A stretch of 64,000 nt of DNA, taken from the NCBI GenBank assembly GCA_036504855.1, contig DASXUL010000185.1, positions 1 through 64,000 of the forward strand, read 5' to 3'. Positions within the stretch are counted from its first letter, which is position 1, and every line of letters starts with the position of its first letter. The stretch is from DASXUL01 sp036504855 (GTDB taxonomy: Bacteria; Armatimonadota; DTGP01; JAKQQT01). A model generated the notes under the pieces. That model ran no database searches. It had not been told where the DNA came from and saw only the letters and a program-made list of their open reading frames with translations. Position numbers and translations under genes: made by a program. This document shows, piece by piece, positions 15,713 through 24,682 of this stretch.

Positions 15713-17134
15713 ATGCCAGAAACCATTACCATCGACCCCGTCACACGGATCGAGGGACATGCGAAGATAACTCTGACGCTGGGCGACGACGGGAAGGTGA
15801 ACGACGCCAAGTTCCACGTCACCCAGGTCCGCGGCTTCGAGAAGTTCTGCGAAGGCCGCCCCTTCTACGAGATGCCCAGCCTGATGGCCCGCATCTGCGG
15901 CATCTGCCCGGTGAGCCACCTCATCGCCTCCTCGAAGGCGTGCGATGCGCTGCTGGCCGTGCGGGTGCCCCGCATCGGGCAGGAACTGCGCCGGCTGATG
16001 AACTTCGGCCAGATCACGCAGAGCCACGCGCTGAGCTTCTTCCACCTCTCCAGCCCCGACCTCCTGTTGGGCTGGGATTCGGACCCGGCCAAGCGCAACG
16101 TGTTCGGCGTCATCGCGGCGCACCCGGAACTGGCGCGCAAGGGCATCCGCCTGCGCCAGTATGGCCAGGAGATCATTGAGACCCTGGGCGGACGGCGCGT
16201 TCACCCCGCGTGGTGCGTGCCGGGCGGCGTTTCCTCGCCGCTGACCGCCGAGAAGCGCGACCGCATCCTCTCCGGCCTGGCCGAGGCGAAGGAAACCACG
16301 TTGGAGGCCATGGCGCTCTACAAGAGCATCATGCCGCAGTTCCAGGACGAGGTGGGCAAGTTCGGCAACTTCCCGTCCATGTTCATGGCCATCGTGGGCA
16401 AGGACGGCTCGCTGGAACACTACGACGGCGCGCTGCGCGTTGTCGATCAGAACCGCAAGATCGTTGTGGACGGAGTTCCGAACGACCAGTATGGCGACAT
16501 CATGGGCGAAGCGGTTGAGCCGTGGTCGTTCCTGAAGATGCCCTACTACAAGCCGATGGGCTACCCGCAGGGAATGTACCGCGTGGGTCCGCTGGCTCGC
16601 CTGAACGCGGCGGACAAGTGCGGCACTCCGCTGGCCGACGCCGAGTTGCAGGAGTTCCGCGCGCTGAGCAGCGGCGCGGTGCTGGGCTCGTTCCACTACC
16701 ATACCGCGCGACTCATCGAGATCGTGTACGCGTTGGAGCGGATCGAACAGATCTGCAACGACCCGGACATTCTGGACGACCACGTGCGCGCCAACGCTTC
16801 GCCGAACGCCAACGTGGGAATCGGCATCTCGGAGGCGCCGCGCGGCACTCTGGTCCACCACTACGAGATCGATGACAACGGCCTCATCACGAGCGCCAAC
16901 CTGATCATCGCCACGGGCCACAACAACCTGGCGATGAATGCCGGCGTTCTACAGGTGGCCCAAAACTACGTGGACGGCAAGAACCTCACCGAGGGTATGC
17001 TGAACCGCGTGGAAGCGGTGATCCGCATGTACGACCCCTGCCTCTCGTGCTCCACGCACGCCGCCGGCCAGATGCCGATGGTGATTACGCTGGAAGACGC
17101 GGACGGGACCGTTCTGGACACCGTGGCACGATGA
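15713..17134 (+). CDS. hoxH: Bidirectional [NiFe] hydrogenase, large catalytic subunit HoxH
   Basis: The 473-residue subunit binds the NiFe(CN)2CO centre that cleaves or forms H2. The N-terminal L1 motif is RICGICPVSH and the C-terminal L2 motif is DPCLSCSTHA, supplying the four nickel cysteines. PVTRIEGHAKI opens the protein as in other large subunits. About 23-25 residues follow the L2 histidine and should be removed by the protease encoded by the next gene. The start has AGGAGA seven to eight bases upstream, and the stop overlaps the protease start. Confidence 0.95.
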   Translation: MPETITIDPVTRIEGHAKITLTLGDDGKVNDAKFHVTQVRGFEKFCEGRPFYEMPSLMARICGICPVSHLIASSKACDALLAVRVPRIGQELRRLMNFGQITQSHALSFFHLSSPDLLLGWDSDPAKRNVFGVIAAHPELARKGIRLRQYGQEIIETLGGRRVHPAWCVPGGVSSPLTAEKRDRILSGLAEAKETTLEAMALYKSIMPQFQDEVGKFGNFPSMFMAIVGKDGSLEHYDGALRVVDQNRKIVVDGVPNDQYGDIMGEAVEPWSFLKMPYYKPMGYPQGMYRVGPLARLNAADKCGTPLADAELQEFRALSSGAVLGSFHYHTARLIEIVYALERIEQICNDPDILDDHVRANASPNANVGIGISEAPRGTLVHHYEIDDNGLITSANLIIATGHNNLAMNAGVLQVAQNYVDGKNLTEGMLNRVEAVIRMYDPCLSCSTHAAGQMPMVITLEDADGTVLDTVAR

Positions 17135-17736
17135 GGGAAACCGGAGCCCGGATTCCGGATTCGGAAGAGGAATCGGGGCCCGGATCCCGGATTCCGGATT
17201 CCGACCCAACGCGGGAGCGGCTTTCTGATAGAGAGGCGCTCCCGGCCATGGGCGGAATCCGGAATCCGGGATCCGGAATCCGATCTTCTTCCGAATCCGG
17301 AATCCGGGCCCCGGTTCTTCTTCTGGGCTACGGCAATGAGCTGCGCGGCGACGATGGCATTGGGCCGGCGGTTGCGCGCGCGGTGGAGGCATGGGGGATT
17401 CCAGGCGTGGAGGTCATCGAGGCCCACCAACTGACGCCGGAGCTTTCCGACCCCATCTCCAAGGCGGGGCTGGCGATTTTCGTGGACGCCGCGGCGGAGG
17501 GGGATTCCGTTGCGGTAAAGCGGGTTCTCCCGGATGAGGCGGCCGGCCCGACGGCGCACGCGGGCGACCCGGCGAAGTTATTGGGCCTTGCCAAGCTGGT
17601 TTTCGGGCATGCGCCCGAGGCGTGGTATGTGACGGTCCCCGCGCCCGATATGGCCTTCCGCGAGGGCCTTTCCCCCGAGGCCGAGGCCGGCGTGGCCGAG
17701 GCGCTGGAGCGGATTCGAGCGCTGATCGCGGGCTAA
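17131..17736 (+). CDS. hoxW: Hydrogenase maturation protease (HoxW/HyaD family)
   Basis: The conserved domain begins at about residue 63 (VLLLGYGNELRGDDGIGPAV) and carries the Glu, Asp and His expected to sense nickel in HoxH before the C-terminal tail is cut. The ATG at 17131 overlaps the hoxH stop (ATGA). Residues 5-60 have no counterpart in the family and are encoded by a long palindromic repeat (17141-17314) that keeps the frame open. An in-frame ATG at 17248 lies inside the repeat. Either the protease has a repeat-encoded, low-complexity N-terminal arm or translation restarts inside or after the repeat. Confidence 0.88.
   Translation: MRETGARIPDSEEESGPGSRIPDSDPTRERLSDREALPAMGGIRNPGSGIRSSSESGIRAPVLLLGYGNELRGDDGIGPAVARAVEAWGIPGVEVIEAHQLTPELSDPISKAGLAIFVDAAAEGDSVAVKRVLPDEAAGPTAHAGDPAKLLGLAKLVFGHAPEAWYVTVPAPDMAFREGLSPEAEAGVAEALERIRALIAG
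17141..17314. repeat. Long palindrome of GGATTCCGGATTC units inside hoxW
   Basis: The left half (about 17141-17202) repeats CCCGGATTCCGGATTCGG-type units. The right half (about 17253-17314) is their near-exact complement. The centre holds a further CGGGAGCG/CGCTCCCG pair. The whole 174 bp can fold into one hairpin. Confidence 0.75.
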
Positions 17737-17747
17737 CGGGGGCGGCG

Positions 17748-18089
17748 ATGCACGAAGTCTCGATTATGGAATCCGCTTTGGAGTCGGCGGAGGCGCATGC
17801 TCGGAAGCAGGGGGCGGCGCGCATCCTGCGGATGGGGCTGCGCATCGGCGATGCGTCGGGCGTTGTGCCGGACGCGCTGGAGTTCGCCTTCGGGGCCGTG
17901 ACGGATGGCACGATGGCGGAGGGGGCGACGCTGGAGATCGAGCGCGTGCCCATCGCGGCCTGGTGCGCCGCATGCAACGCCGAGTTCGCTCCGCCGGATA
18001 TCCTGGCCTGCTGCCCAACGTGCGGAGCGTTCAGCGCCGACATCCGGCGCGGGCGCGAGATGCAGCTTTCGTTTCTGGAGGTGGAATGA
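17748..18089 (+). CDS. hypA: Hydrogenase nickel-insertion protein HypA
   Basis: The 113-residue metallochaperone delivers nickel to the hydrogenase large subunit together with HypB. The N-terminal Met-His-Glu binds nickel, and two CXXC pairs (CAACN and CPTCG) bind the structural zinc. It starts 11 bp after the protease gene and its stop overlaps the hypB start by four bases. The start is fixed by the conserved MHEVSI. Confidence 0.93.
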   Translation: MHEVSIMESALESAEAHARKQGAARILRMGLRIGDASGVVPDALEFAFGAVTDGTMAEGATLEIERVPIAAWCAACNAEFAPPDILACCPTCGAFSADIRRGREMQLSFLEVE

Positions 18090-18748
18090 GTTCCCGGCTG
18101 ATTGAGGTGACCGAAGCGCTGCTGGAGAAGAACGACGAGCGCGCCGCCGCCAACCGCGAGCTCTTCCGCCGGCACGGCGTGCTGGCCCTGAACATCGTCT
18201 CCTCGCCCGGCTCCGGCAAAACGGAGTTCATCGTGCGCACCCTGAAGGACCTGCACGGCGAGCTGCGCTTCGGCGTGATCGTGGGCGACTGCGAGACCGA
18301 CAACGACGCGCGCCGCCTGCGCGTGACCTCCGCCCCGGTGACCCAGATCACCACCGGCGGCTACTGCCACCTGGAGGCCGGCATGATCGCCCGCGCCGCC
18401 GAAGGGCTGGACGTTGCGGCGCTGGACATCCTCATCATCGAGAACGTGGGCAACCTCGTGTGCCCGGCCTCTTACGACCTGGGTGAAGACGTCCGCATCG
18501 CCATGCTGAGCGTCACCGAGGGCGAAGACAAGCCGCTGAAATACCCGGTGATCTTCCGCTCGGCCAACGTGGTCATCGTCACCAAGATGGACATCGCGGA
18601 GGCCGTGGGCTACGACGCCGACACGGCCCGCGCCAACCTCGCAAAGGCCGCCCCGGCCGCCCTCCGCTTCGAAACCTCCGCCCGCTCCGGGGCTGGGATG
18701 GACGTCTGGTACGACTGGCTGAGGGCGCGAGTGCAGACCGTGCGCTAA
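18086..18748 (+). CDS. hypB: Hydrogenase nickel-incorporation GTPase HypB
   Basis: The 220-residue GTPase drives nickel insertion. It has the P-loop SSPGSGKT (39-46), GDCETDNDARR, ENVGNLVCPASYDLGE and VTKMDIAE (guanine specificity). The His-rich stretch and the N-terminal CXXCGC nickel site of some HypB proteins are absent. It is the last gene of the hox operon. hypC, hypD, hypE and hypF are not in the window, so assembly needs a second locus. Confidence 0.94.
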   Translation: MSSRLIEVTEALLEKNDERAAANRELFRRHGVLALNIVSSPGSGKTEFIVRTLKDLHGELRFGVIVGDCETDNDARRLRVTSAPVTQITTGGYCHLEAGMIARAAEGLDVAALDILIIENVGNLVCPASYDLGEDVRIAMLSVTEGEDKPLKYPVIFRSANVVIVTKMDIAEAVGYDADTARANLAKAAPAALRFETSARSGAGMDVWYDWLRARVQTVR

Positions 18749-18831
18749 TCCCGGTAACCCCGCCGAGGACGAAACGCCCAGTTAGGGGAGTTGTGTTGGT
18801 TGTCCTTTAGCCCGATCCTGGCGCCAGGCAA

Positions 18832-18931
18832 GCGGGCAAGGCGTGCCTTGCCCCTACGAGTTGGGTGTCGCCGACCACCGGTCAGTGGATGGCAGGGCCT
18901 GCCGGGTAGGGGCAAGGCACGCCTTGCCCGC
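18832..18931. repeat. REP-like inverted pair (GTAGGGGCAAGGC type)
   Basis: A 26-base unit at 18832-18857 and its exact complement at 18906-18931 are each palindromic inside (GCAAGGC-GCCTTGC). The type resembles the GTAGGGACACGGC units that bound the RAYT element at 58537-59243. The right copy lies inside the 3' end of the esterase gene. Confidence 0.7.
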
Positions 18932-20353
18932 TGATTCGACACGGCGTCGCGCTGCGCCTCGGAAGACCGCCGCTAAGCGCCCATCATAGCAGCTGCCTAA
19001 CTTGACGCTCAGCGCGTCGCGTGCGTTCCAAGCGGCTTTGGCGCGCGGGCTCTTCGTTCGCGTTAGCGCCATCATGCCGTTGGCGAAGGCGCCGCGCCAG
19101 CAGACGGCGTTGTGGCCGCCCACGAACTCGGCGTAGGCGATGTCGTAACCCTTGGCCTGAAGCACGTCGCGGAGGCGGCGCGCCTGGGAGATCAGGCTCA
19201 CGGGATAGAAGTGCTCGTAACGGCCGGCCTCCAGGTAGAACCGGACGGGTTGGCGCGGGGCCGCGGCGAACTGCCGGGGCAGCAGTCCGGAGGGTTCCTC
19301 ATCCCAGACATCGTTGGGCTGTGCCTGGCCCGGCGCGAGGACCAGCGTCGGCGATAGGGCCAGGACGTTTCCGAAGACGCTGGACTGCTTCAGCCCGCAG
19401 TACGCCGCCATGAACCCGCCCAGGCTCACGCCGCCGACGATCGTGTGGGGGGCATCTGGATAGACCCGATACGTTTTCCGGGCCCACGGAGCCAGCTCGT
19501 TCTTCAGGAAGGCCGCGTAGGCGGCGGAGCCGGAGAGGTCGCGATTGCGCGCGTCCTGGCTGACGTTGTTCACCCCCACCACGACGACCGGCGGGATCTT
19601 CCCGGCGGCGATGAGGTTGTCCAGCGTCACCTCCATCATCGGAAACCCGCCGTCGAAGGCCACCAGCAGCCAGCATCGGTCCCGTCGTTTGTCATAACCC
19701 GGCGGCGTGTAGACGGAGAGCGGGTACTCCGCCTTCAGGGCGCGGCTCTGGAATGTTCGCTGGGTGAGCCGGCCCACGGGCGCGCCGGGTTTCCGGACGA
19801 TCCAGGGTTGCGGCGGGGCATCGGGAAGCTCAACGTAGGAGCGCCCGGCGAACTCCTTCGGGTTGAGGAGGTCGGGGCGCGGCTGCCCCCGCTCCATCGC
19901 CCGCATCAGCTCGCTCACGTTTCGCGGATCGGCGCTTGGCTCGTTTACCAGGAAGAAGTACTCGAACCGGGCCCGCGAGGGATGCGTTTCGGTGAGATAC
20001 CAGAGATCGGTGTCCGCGAGGCGGGCCATCGGCTTGGCGATGCCCGCGGTGGCGCCGCCGCCCAGCAGAGCCACGCTTGTGACGTTGGCGTCGCCGCGCC
20101 AGAGGAAGGTTACCCGGCGAGACCGGGGTTCCCGGTGGACCGGTTCCACCAGCGGAGCCTTCCCCTGTACCTGGCGCCAGAAGGCGTCCATGGCGTCGCG
20201 ATGACCAGCTTCCACGTCGCGCGCCAGCGCGGCGAGGCGCGGGCTGGCGAGGGGCTCCACGCCGGCTTCCTCGGCATGCGCCGGTTCCGCCGCCGACAGA
20301 GAGGCCAGAAGCGCCAACGTGAACAGCCATCGTGGAATGTCTCGGATAAGCAT
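18854..20353 (-). CDS. Secreted enterochelin-esterase-like alpha/beta hydrolase
   Basis: The 499-residue protein has a signal peptide (to about AHA at 27), an early-set domain with the VTFLWRGD segment, and an esterase-D/Fes-type hydrolase domain with DGG (234-236), the nucleophile in GGVSLGG (Ser310) and GGHNAVCW (His414). It would cleave esters outside the cytoplasm; the substrate is unknown. ATG 20353 has GGAGGAAC upstream. The Fes-like fold ends near residue 430. The last 70 residues, including AGKACLAPTR, are translated partly from a REP-like repeat, so the original stop codon was probably lost or displaced. Confidence 0.85.
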   Translation of the reverse strand: MLIRDIPRWLFTLALLASLSAAEPAHAEEAGVEPLASPRLAALARDVEAGHRDAMDAFWRQVQGKAPLVEPVHREPRSRRVTFLWRGDANVTSVALLGGGATAGIAKPMARLADTDLWYLTETHPSRARFEYFFLVNEPSADPRNVSELMRAMERGQPRPDLLNPKEFAGRSYVELPDAPPQPWIVRKPGAPVGRLTQRTFQSRALKAEYPLSVYTPPGYDKRRDRCWLLVAFDGGFPMMEVTLDNLIAAGKIPPVVVVGVNNVSQDARNRDLSGSAAYAAFLKNELAPWARKTYRVYPDAPHTIVGGVSLGGFMAAYCGLKQSSVFGNVLALSPTLVLAPGQAQPNDVWDEEPSGLLPRQFAAAPRQPVRFYLEAGRYEHFYPVSLISQARRLRDVLQAKGYDIAYAEFVGGHNAVCWRGAFANGMMALTRTKSPRAKAAWNARDALSVKLGSCYDGRLAAVFRGAARRRVESAGKACLAPTRQALPSTDRWSATPNS

Positions 20354-20499
20354 GGGGGTTCCTCCAGGAATGTGCCGGCGCCACGGGCTCGTTTCCATGC
20401 CGGAAGGCGCCGGGCCTGATGGTCACAACGAGCAGTAACATGGAATACGGCCCGACCGGCGGGAGGTTTCGCGCGGGAACGGCCAGATGGATGGCGCCG

Positions 20500-21666
20500 C
20501 TACGCGACCTCTGGCGGACAGGAGCGGTGGGCGAGGCGGGCGAGGATGGGGCCGAGCACGGCGAGGAAGAGGACGTAGGCGGCCGAAAGGGCGCCGAGCT
20601 TCGGCTCCAGGCCGGCGGCCACGCCGAGGCCGGCGATGACGATGGAGAACTCCCCGCGCGCCACCAGGGCGGCGCCGGCCCGCCATTGGCCGGGCGCGTC
20701 CACCCCCGCGCGCTTGGCCGCCCACCACCCGGTGAGCCCCTTCGTCAGCGCCGTCACCAGGCCCAGTCCGATGCCCAGCAGCAGCACAGGCGGCAGGGTG
20801 TTGGGGTCGATCTGGAGGCCGAAGAAGAAGAAGAAGGTGGCCGCGAAGAGGTCGCGCAACGGCGCCACCAGCTTGTGGGCGCGCTCGGCCACGGCGCCGG
20901 AGAGGGCGATGCCCACCAGGAAGGCCCCCACGGCGGCCGAGATCTGCAACCGCTGCGCCACGCCGGCCACCAGCAGGACCAACCCGAAGGTGGTGAGCAC
21001 GGTGACCTCATCCGACGGGTGCGACACGGCGCGGCTGATGGCGCGGCCGTAGCGGATGGCGGCCAAGAGCACGGCGCCAAGCGTCAGTAGCGCCACCCCG
21101 ATGGACGCGAACCCGGCGGCCCCGCCCCGGCCCGCGAGGAGCACAGAAACGAGCGGCAGGTACACCGCCATGGCCAGATCTTCCAGCACGAGCACGGTGA
21201 GCACGGCCGGCGTCTCCGGGTTGCGCATCCACCCCAGTTCACCCAGCACGCGGGCGATGACGCCGGAAGAGGAGACCCACGTTACGCCGCCGAGGACCAC
21301 GGCGGCCAGCGGCCCCCAACCGAGAGCGAGCCCGAGGAGGAAGCCGGGCGAGAAGTTCAGCGCCGCATCCACCGCGCCGGAGGGCAGGCCGTCCCGCAGG
21401 CTGCGCCCCAGGTCCTCGCCTGTGTACTCAAGGCCCAGCATGAACAGCAGCAGGATGACGCCGATCTCGGCGCCCACGTGGTTGAAGCCTTCGCTAACGT
21501 GAAGGGGCAGCAGTCCGCCCTTCCCGAAGGCCAGCCCCGCCAGCAGATAGAGCGGGATGGAAGAGAACCCGCCCCGGCTGGCGAGGCGCGCCAGCAGCGC
21601 AAGGCCGATGACGGCGGCGCCGATCTCGATGAAGATGCGGGAAACGTCGGTGGCGGCTTCTGGCAT
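20500..21666 (-). CDS. CPA2-family cation:proton antiporter
   Basis: A 388-residue integral membrane protein with about twelve hydrophobic segments. It matches the KefB/NhaS3-type exchanger domain: LLLFMLGLEYTGEDL, a conserved VLEDLAMAVYLPL (ion-binding Asp) and GALVARGEFSIVIAG-like text near the end. It would exchange Na+ or K+ for protons across the inner membrane. The TrkA-N regulatory domain of Kef proteins is absent. It lies 16 bp downstream of the GH130 gene on the same strand. Confidence 0.9.
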   Translation of the reverse strand: MPEAATDVSRIFIEIGAAVIGLALLARLASRGGFSSIPLYLLAGLAFGKGGLLPLHVSEGFNHVGAEIGVILLLFMLGLEYTGEDLGRSLRDGLPSGAVDAALNFSPGFLLGLALGWGPLAAVVLGGVTWVSSSGVIARVLGELGWMRNPETPAVLTVLVLEDLAMAVYLPLVSVLLAGRGGAAGFASIGVALLTLGAVLLAAIRYGRAISRAVSHPSDEVTVLTTFGLVLLVAGVAQRLQISAAVGAFLVGIALSGAVAERAHKLVAPLRDLFAATFFFFFGLQIDPNTLPPVLLLGIGLGLVTALTKGLTGWWAAKRAGVDAPGQWRAGAALVARGEFSIVIAGLGVAAGLEPKLGALSAAYVLFLAVLGPILARLAHRSCPPEVA

Positions 21667-21682
21667 AGGGTTGGGCCGTCTG

Positions 21683-22660
21683 TCAGCTCTTCGCGATTCG
21701 GCCGATCAATGCCGCCTCAACGTCGGCCTTCGGGATGGTGCAGGTGCAGATGACTTTGTCGGCGCCGCCGTAATAGAGGCGGAACTGGCCGTCGCGCTCG
21801 ATGCACCCGGTGGGGAAGACCACGTTGCCCACCCAGCCGTGGTGCTCAAACTCCTGCTCCGGCTGAATCAGCCAGTCGTCCAGGCGGGCGAGGACCTTGT
21901 GCGGGTTTTCCTTATCCAGCAGGGCGGCGGAGGCGCGGTAGGTGTTGCCGGCGTCGATGCCGTGGTAGAAGAGCAGCCAGCCCGCATCGGTTTCAATGGG
22001 GGGTGGGCCGGCGCCGATGCGCTTCGTGTCCCAACCCTCAGAGCGCGGGGACATCACCACGGCGTGGGAATCCCAGGTCTGCAGGTCGTCACTGAAGGCG
22101 ATCCAGACGTCCGGGGCGACCCGGTGGAGCATGGCGTAACGTCCGCCGATCTTGCGCGGGAAGAGGACGGCGTTCTTGCTGTTGTACTCGGGGATCACAA
22201 CTCCGAGCCGTTCCCAGGTCCGGAAGTCCTGCGTGCGGGCCATGGCCACGCGCACGCGCCAGGGGGTGGCGTCCAGGTCGCACCGGGCGTGGGGCGGGCA
22301 GACAGGCTCCACGCTGGCGGCGGTGAAGGTGGCGTACACCCAGCCGTTCAGGGCCACGGCGCGCGCATCCTCCACGCCGAGGCGTTCCAGGGGCTCATCG
22401 ACGGCCCCTTCCAGGCAGGGATAGGGATCGCGCTCGAAGTGGATGCCATCAGCGCTCACGGCGTGGCCGAGGCGGGAGATGTGGTCGTCGCCGTGGGCCC
22501 GGTAGAGCATGTGAACGGCGCCGTTGAACTCGACCACGGCGGGATTGAACACGAAGGCGTTCTCCCACCACCGTTCGGTGGGAGCCAATATGGGGTTCTG
22601 CGCCGACCGCTGCATCTTGAGGGTGTCGGACAAGGGGAAAGGATCCTTTCTGTTAGCCAT
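21683..22660 (-). CDS. GH130 family glycoside phosphorylase
   Basis: The 325-residue protein is a five-bladed beta-propeller enzyme of family GH130, which phosphorolyses beta-1,2- or beta-1,4-linked mannosides. Typical are NPAVVEFNGAVHMLYRAHGDD, GVEDARAV (catalytic Asp), WDTKRIGAGPPPI and GWLLFYHGI. No signal peptide is present, so it acts in the cytoplasm. The ATG at 22660 sits at the edge of a CAGTC-type repeat and has no Shine-Dalgarno. A TTG at 22633 preceded by AAAGGA is a plausible alternative. Confidence 0.9.
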   Translation of the reverse strand: MANRKDPFPLSDTLKMQRSAQNPILAPTERWWENAFVFNPAVVEFNGAVHMLYRAHGDDHISRLGHAVSADGIHFERDPYPCLEGAVDEPLERLGVEDARAVALNGWVYATFTAASVEPVCPPHARCDLDATPWRVRVAMARTQDFRTWERLGVVIPEYNSKNAVLFPRKIGGRYAMLHRVAPDVWIAFSDDLQTWDSHAVVMSPRSEGWDTKRIGAGPPPIETDAGWLLFYHGIDAGNTYRASAALLDKENPHKVLARLDDWLIQPEQEFEHHGWVGNVVFPTGCIERDGQFRLYYGGADKVICTCTIPKADVEAALIGRIAKS

Positions 22661-22772
22661 CAGCCGTCAGCGGTCAGTTGTCAGCCCGGAGGAGTCGAAT
22701 TGTAGAGAAGCGCCGCTCGATGGACCGGGGCCATCAGGGCTGATGGCTGACGGCTGACAGCTGACAGCTTCT
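22656..22772. repeat. CAGTC/GACTG-type inverted repeat flanks
   Basis: GCCATCAGCCGTCAGCGGTC (22658 onward) faces GGGCTGATGGCTGACGGCTG (22735 onward). They enclose about 45 bp. The unit separates the GH130 gene from the anti-sigma kinase gene. Confidence 0.6.
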
Positions 22773-23192
22773 TTACGCGACGGCGCGGGCCTTGGTCATG
22801 CGAACGGTGGTGCCGTGGGAGGTATCTTGCCAGACGACGTCGTCCATGAGGGCGTGCATCAGGAAGAGGCCGCGACCGCCTTCGGACATGTCGCCGGGCG
22901 GCGGAAGTTGGATGGAGCGGGGTTGGAAGCCGTTTCCGTGGTCGGTCACCTCCACCACGAGGTAATCGCCTTCGAGGCCCACGTGAACGCGCACGCTCTG
23001 TCGGGGAGCGGCTCCGCCGTAGATGATGGCGTTGGTGAGCGCTTCGGAGAAGGCCAACAACACGCTCTCGGCGGCGTCCTGGGGAAAGTGCAGCCGCTTC
23101 AACAGCCTCGTCATGCGGGCGCGCGCTTTGAACACCGGCTCTCCGGCGTTCGGGATGCGCATTCGCAACAGTGGCTTGGCCGCAACGTTCAC
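22773..23192 (-). CDS. RsbW-like serine kinase / anti-sigma ATPase
   Basis: A 139-residue HATPase_c_2 protein. The GHKL ATP site is complete: EALTNAIIYGG (N box), DHGNGF (G1) and GGRGLFLMHALMD (G2). Members bind sigma factors or phosphorylate STAS anti-anti-sigma proteins. No STAS partner or sigma-B-like factor is adjacent. It begins two bases after the VanW gene stop, so the two are cotranscribed. Confidence 0.85.
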   Translation of the reverse strand: MNVAAKPLLRMRIPNAGEPVFKARARMTRLLKRLHFPQDAAESVLLAFSEALTNAIIYGGAAPRQSVRVHVGLEGDYLVVEVTDHGNGFQPRSIQLPPPGDMSEGGRGLFLMHALMDDVVWQDTSHGTTVRMTKARAVA

Positions 23193-23194
23193 CC

Positions 23195-24433
23195 TCAGGT
23201 CCTCCTCGCCGGGGAAACCGGCCCCATCACGTGTTCGGTTGAATAAGTATCCTGGGAAATCAGTTCCCGGCGTTTCCTTCCGTTCTCGGCGATGGTGCGA
23301 TAGACCTGGGCGCGAGCGGTGTCGCCACTGCGTTCCGTGGCGGTTGTGACAGTGACTTCCCGCTGCAGAGACGCGCGTCCCCAGGCTTCCACAGTGAGAG
23401 TATTCCCACTAGAGCGGGTTCGGAAGTACAGCGGCGTGTGGGTGTTGTTCTGGAAACGGAGGTCTGAGGCTCCCCAGTAGACCGTGGCGTCGCGTCCCAG
23501 CGGAACGTAGTGGACGGTAAGCGAGTGGTGGCTGCGCTGTACGATGGGAAGGCCGGTGATGAGCGCCACGTTATAGAGCGTGCTGGAGACCTGACAGAGG
23601 CCGCCGGCCAGGTCCTTCACCATTTTGCCTTCCTTGTAGACGATGGCGTCGCGGAAGCCTTCCGACTTGCGGCGTTCGCCTACCCAGGCATTGAAGGAGA
23701 AAACGCCGCCGGGTTTGATGAGGGCGCCATTCAGGCGGCGCGCCACGAGGCGGAGGTTGTAGGTGCGGTCTACGTCGCGCGGGTTGAACCGGGTTGCGTA
23801 GCGGGCCACCACGGTTTTGATCTGCTGGAGGTCGGCCTCGGTGAAGTCCGGCTCGTCCGGCACGACAACCAGCGGGGCCTCCTTCACATCCGGGTTGGCG
23901 AGGATGGCGGCGTTCACGAGGTCCGCCGAGGCGGAGACGACCACCTGTCTGCCGGCCTTGCCGGGGCGCGTGGGGCTGGCGCCGGGCGTTCCCGTGAAGC
24001 GCGGGGCGCGCGCCGGGACGTCGAGGGCGGCGGCGGCGCGGCGGATGGAGCGTTTGGCCGCGGCGGCGGAAGTCTTCAGCGTCAGCGGAACGTTGGGGGT
24101 GGTCCATGCCTGGCTGAGCATGGCGTCCACATCCGGGGAGACCCCCAGATCACTCCATCGGCGGGGGTAAGCGTGGGAGCCGTAACGGAGGGTGATGGAC
24201 CGGTTCGAGAGCGGTTTCAGGGCGAGGCGCACCGTGCGGGCGGCGGTGATCTGCGTGAGGCCGGCCACCGGGACGCCGGCCACCGCGGTTCCGGCGGCGT
24301 ATGTGGCGGGCGCAGTAACGGGCGGGGCGCTCGCGGTGTGCGGGCGCGGCGAACAACCGGCCACGAAGGCCAACGCGCAGAAGGCCATCGCGAAGGTTGG
24401 AAGGTTGCGCCGACAGGCGCGACACGTCGTCAA
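23195..24433 (-). CDS. VanW family lipoprotein
   Basis: The 412-residue protein has a lipoprotein-type signal (hydrophobic stretch ending VAGC) and a C-terminal VanW domain: NLRLVARRLNGALIKPGGVFSFN and GLCQVSSTLYNVAL. A peptidoglycan-binding-4-type region precedes it. VanW-domain proteins are cell-surface proteins of uncertain biochemical role, some linked to vancomycin-resistance clusters. No such resistance genes are nearby. The start is a TTG at 24433 with GGAG upstream. An ATG at 24388 would give a shorter signal. Confidence 0.85.
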   Translation of the reverse strand: MTTCRACRRNLPTFAMAFCALAFVAGCSPRPHTASAPPVTAPATYAAGTAVAGVPVAGLTQITAARTVRLALKPLSNRSITLRYGSHAYPRRWSDLGVSPDVDAMLSQAWTTPNVPLTLKTSAAAAKRSIRRAAAALDVPARAPRFTGTPGASPTRPGKAGRQVVVSASADLVNAAILANPDVKEAPLVVVPDEPDFTEADLQQIKTVVARYATRFNPRDVDRTYNLRLVARRLNGALIKPGGVFSFNAWVGERRKSEGFRDAIVYKEGKMVKDLAGGLCQVSSTLYNVALITGLPIVQRSHHSLTVHYVPLGRDATVYWGASDLRFQNNTHTPLYFRTRSSGNTLTVEAWGRASLQREVTVTTATERSGDTARAQVYRTIAENGRKRRELISQDTYSTEHVMGPVSPARRT

Positions 24434-24682
24434 ACCGCTGCTCCGGACGAAGGGGATACATCAATGCCGACCGCGCCGACCACGAAGAGGACCCCGCCGC
24501 CGCGCGCCATCGGTATGCTCTCATGATACCCACATGGAACGGCGCGGGACCAACCGCGCGGCGGCTGAAGGGCGGCGAGCCGGGCTATACCGAACTCGAC
24601 AGACCATGGAGCCTGCGCGGCGGCATCGCGTCCTTTGCAGCCGGCTCCGGCCATGGGCCACCGATGCCGTATTCGCGCGGGC
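24434..24682. other. Intergenic stretch without a clear gene
   Basis: Several overlapping frames are open in these 249 bp because of high GC, but none resembles a family and none has a Shine-Dalgarno sequence. It separates thymidine kinase from the VanW gene on the same strand. Confidence 0.4.
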
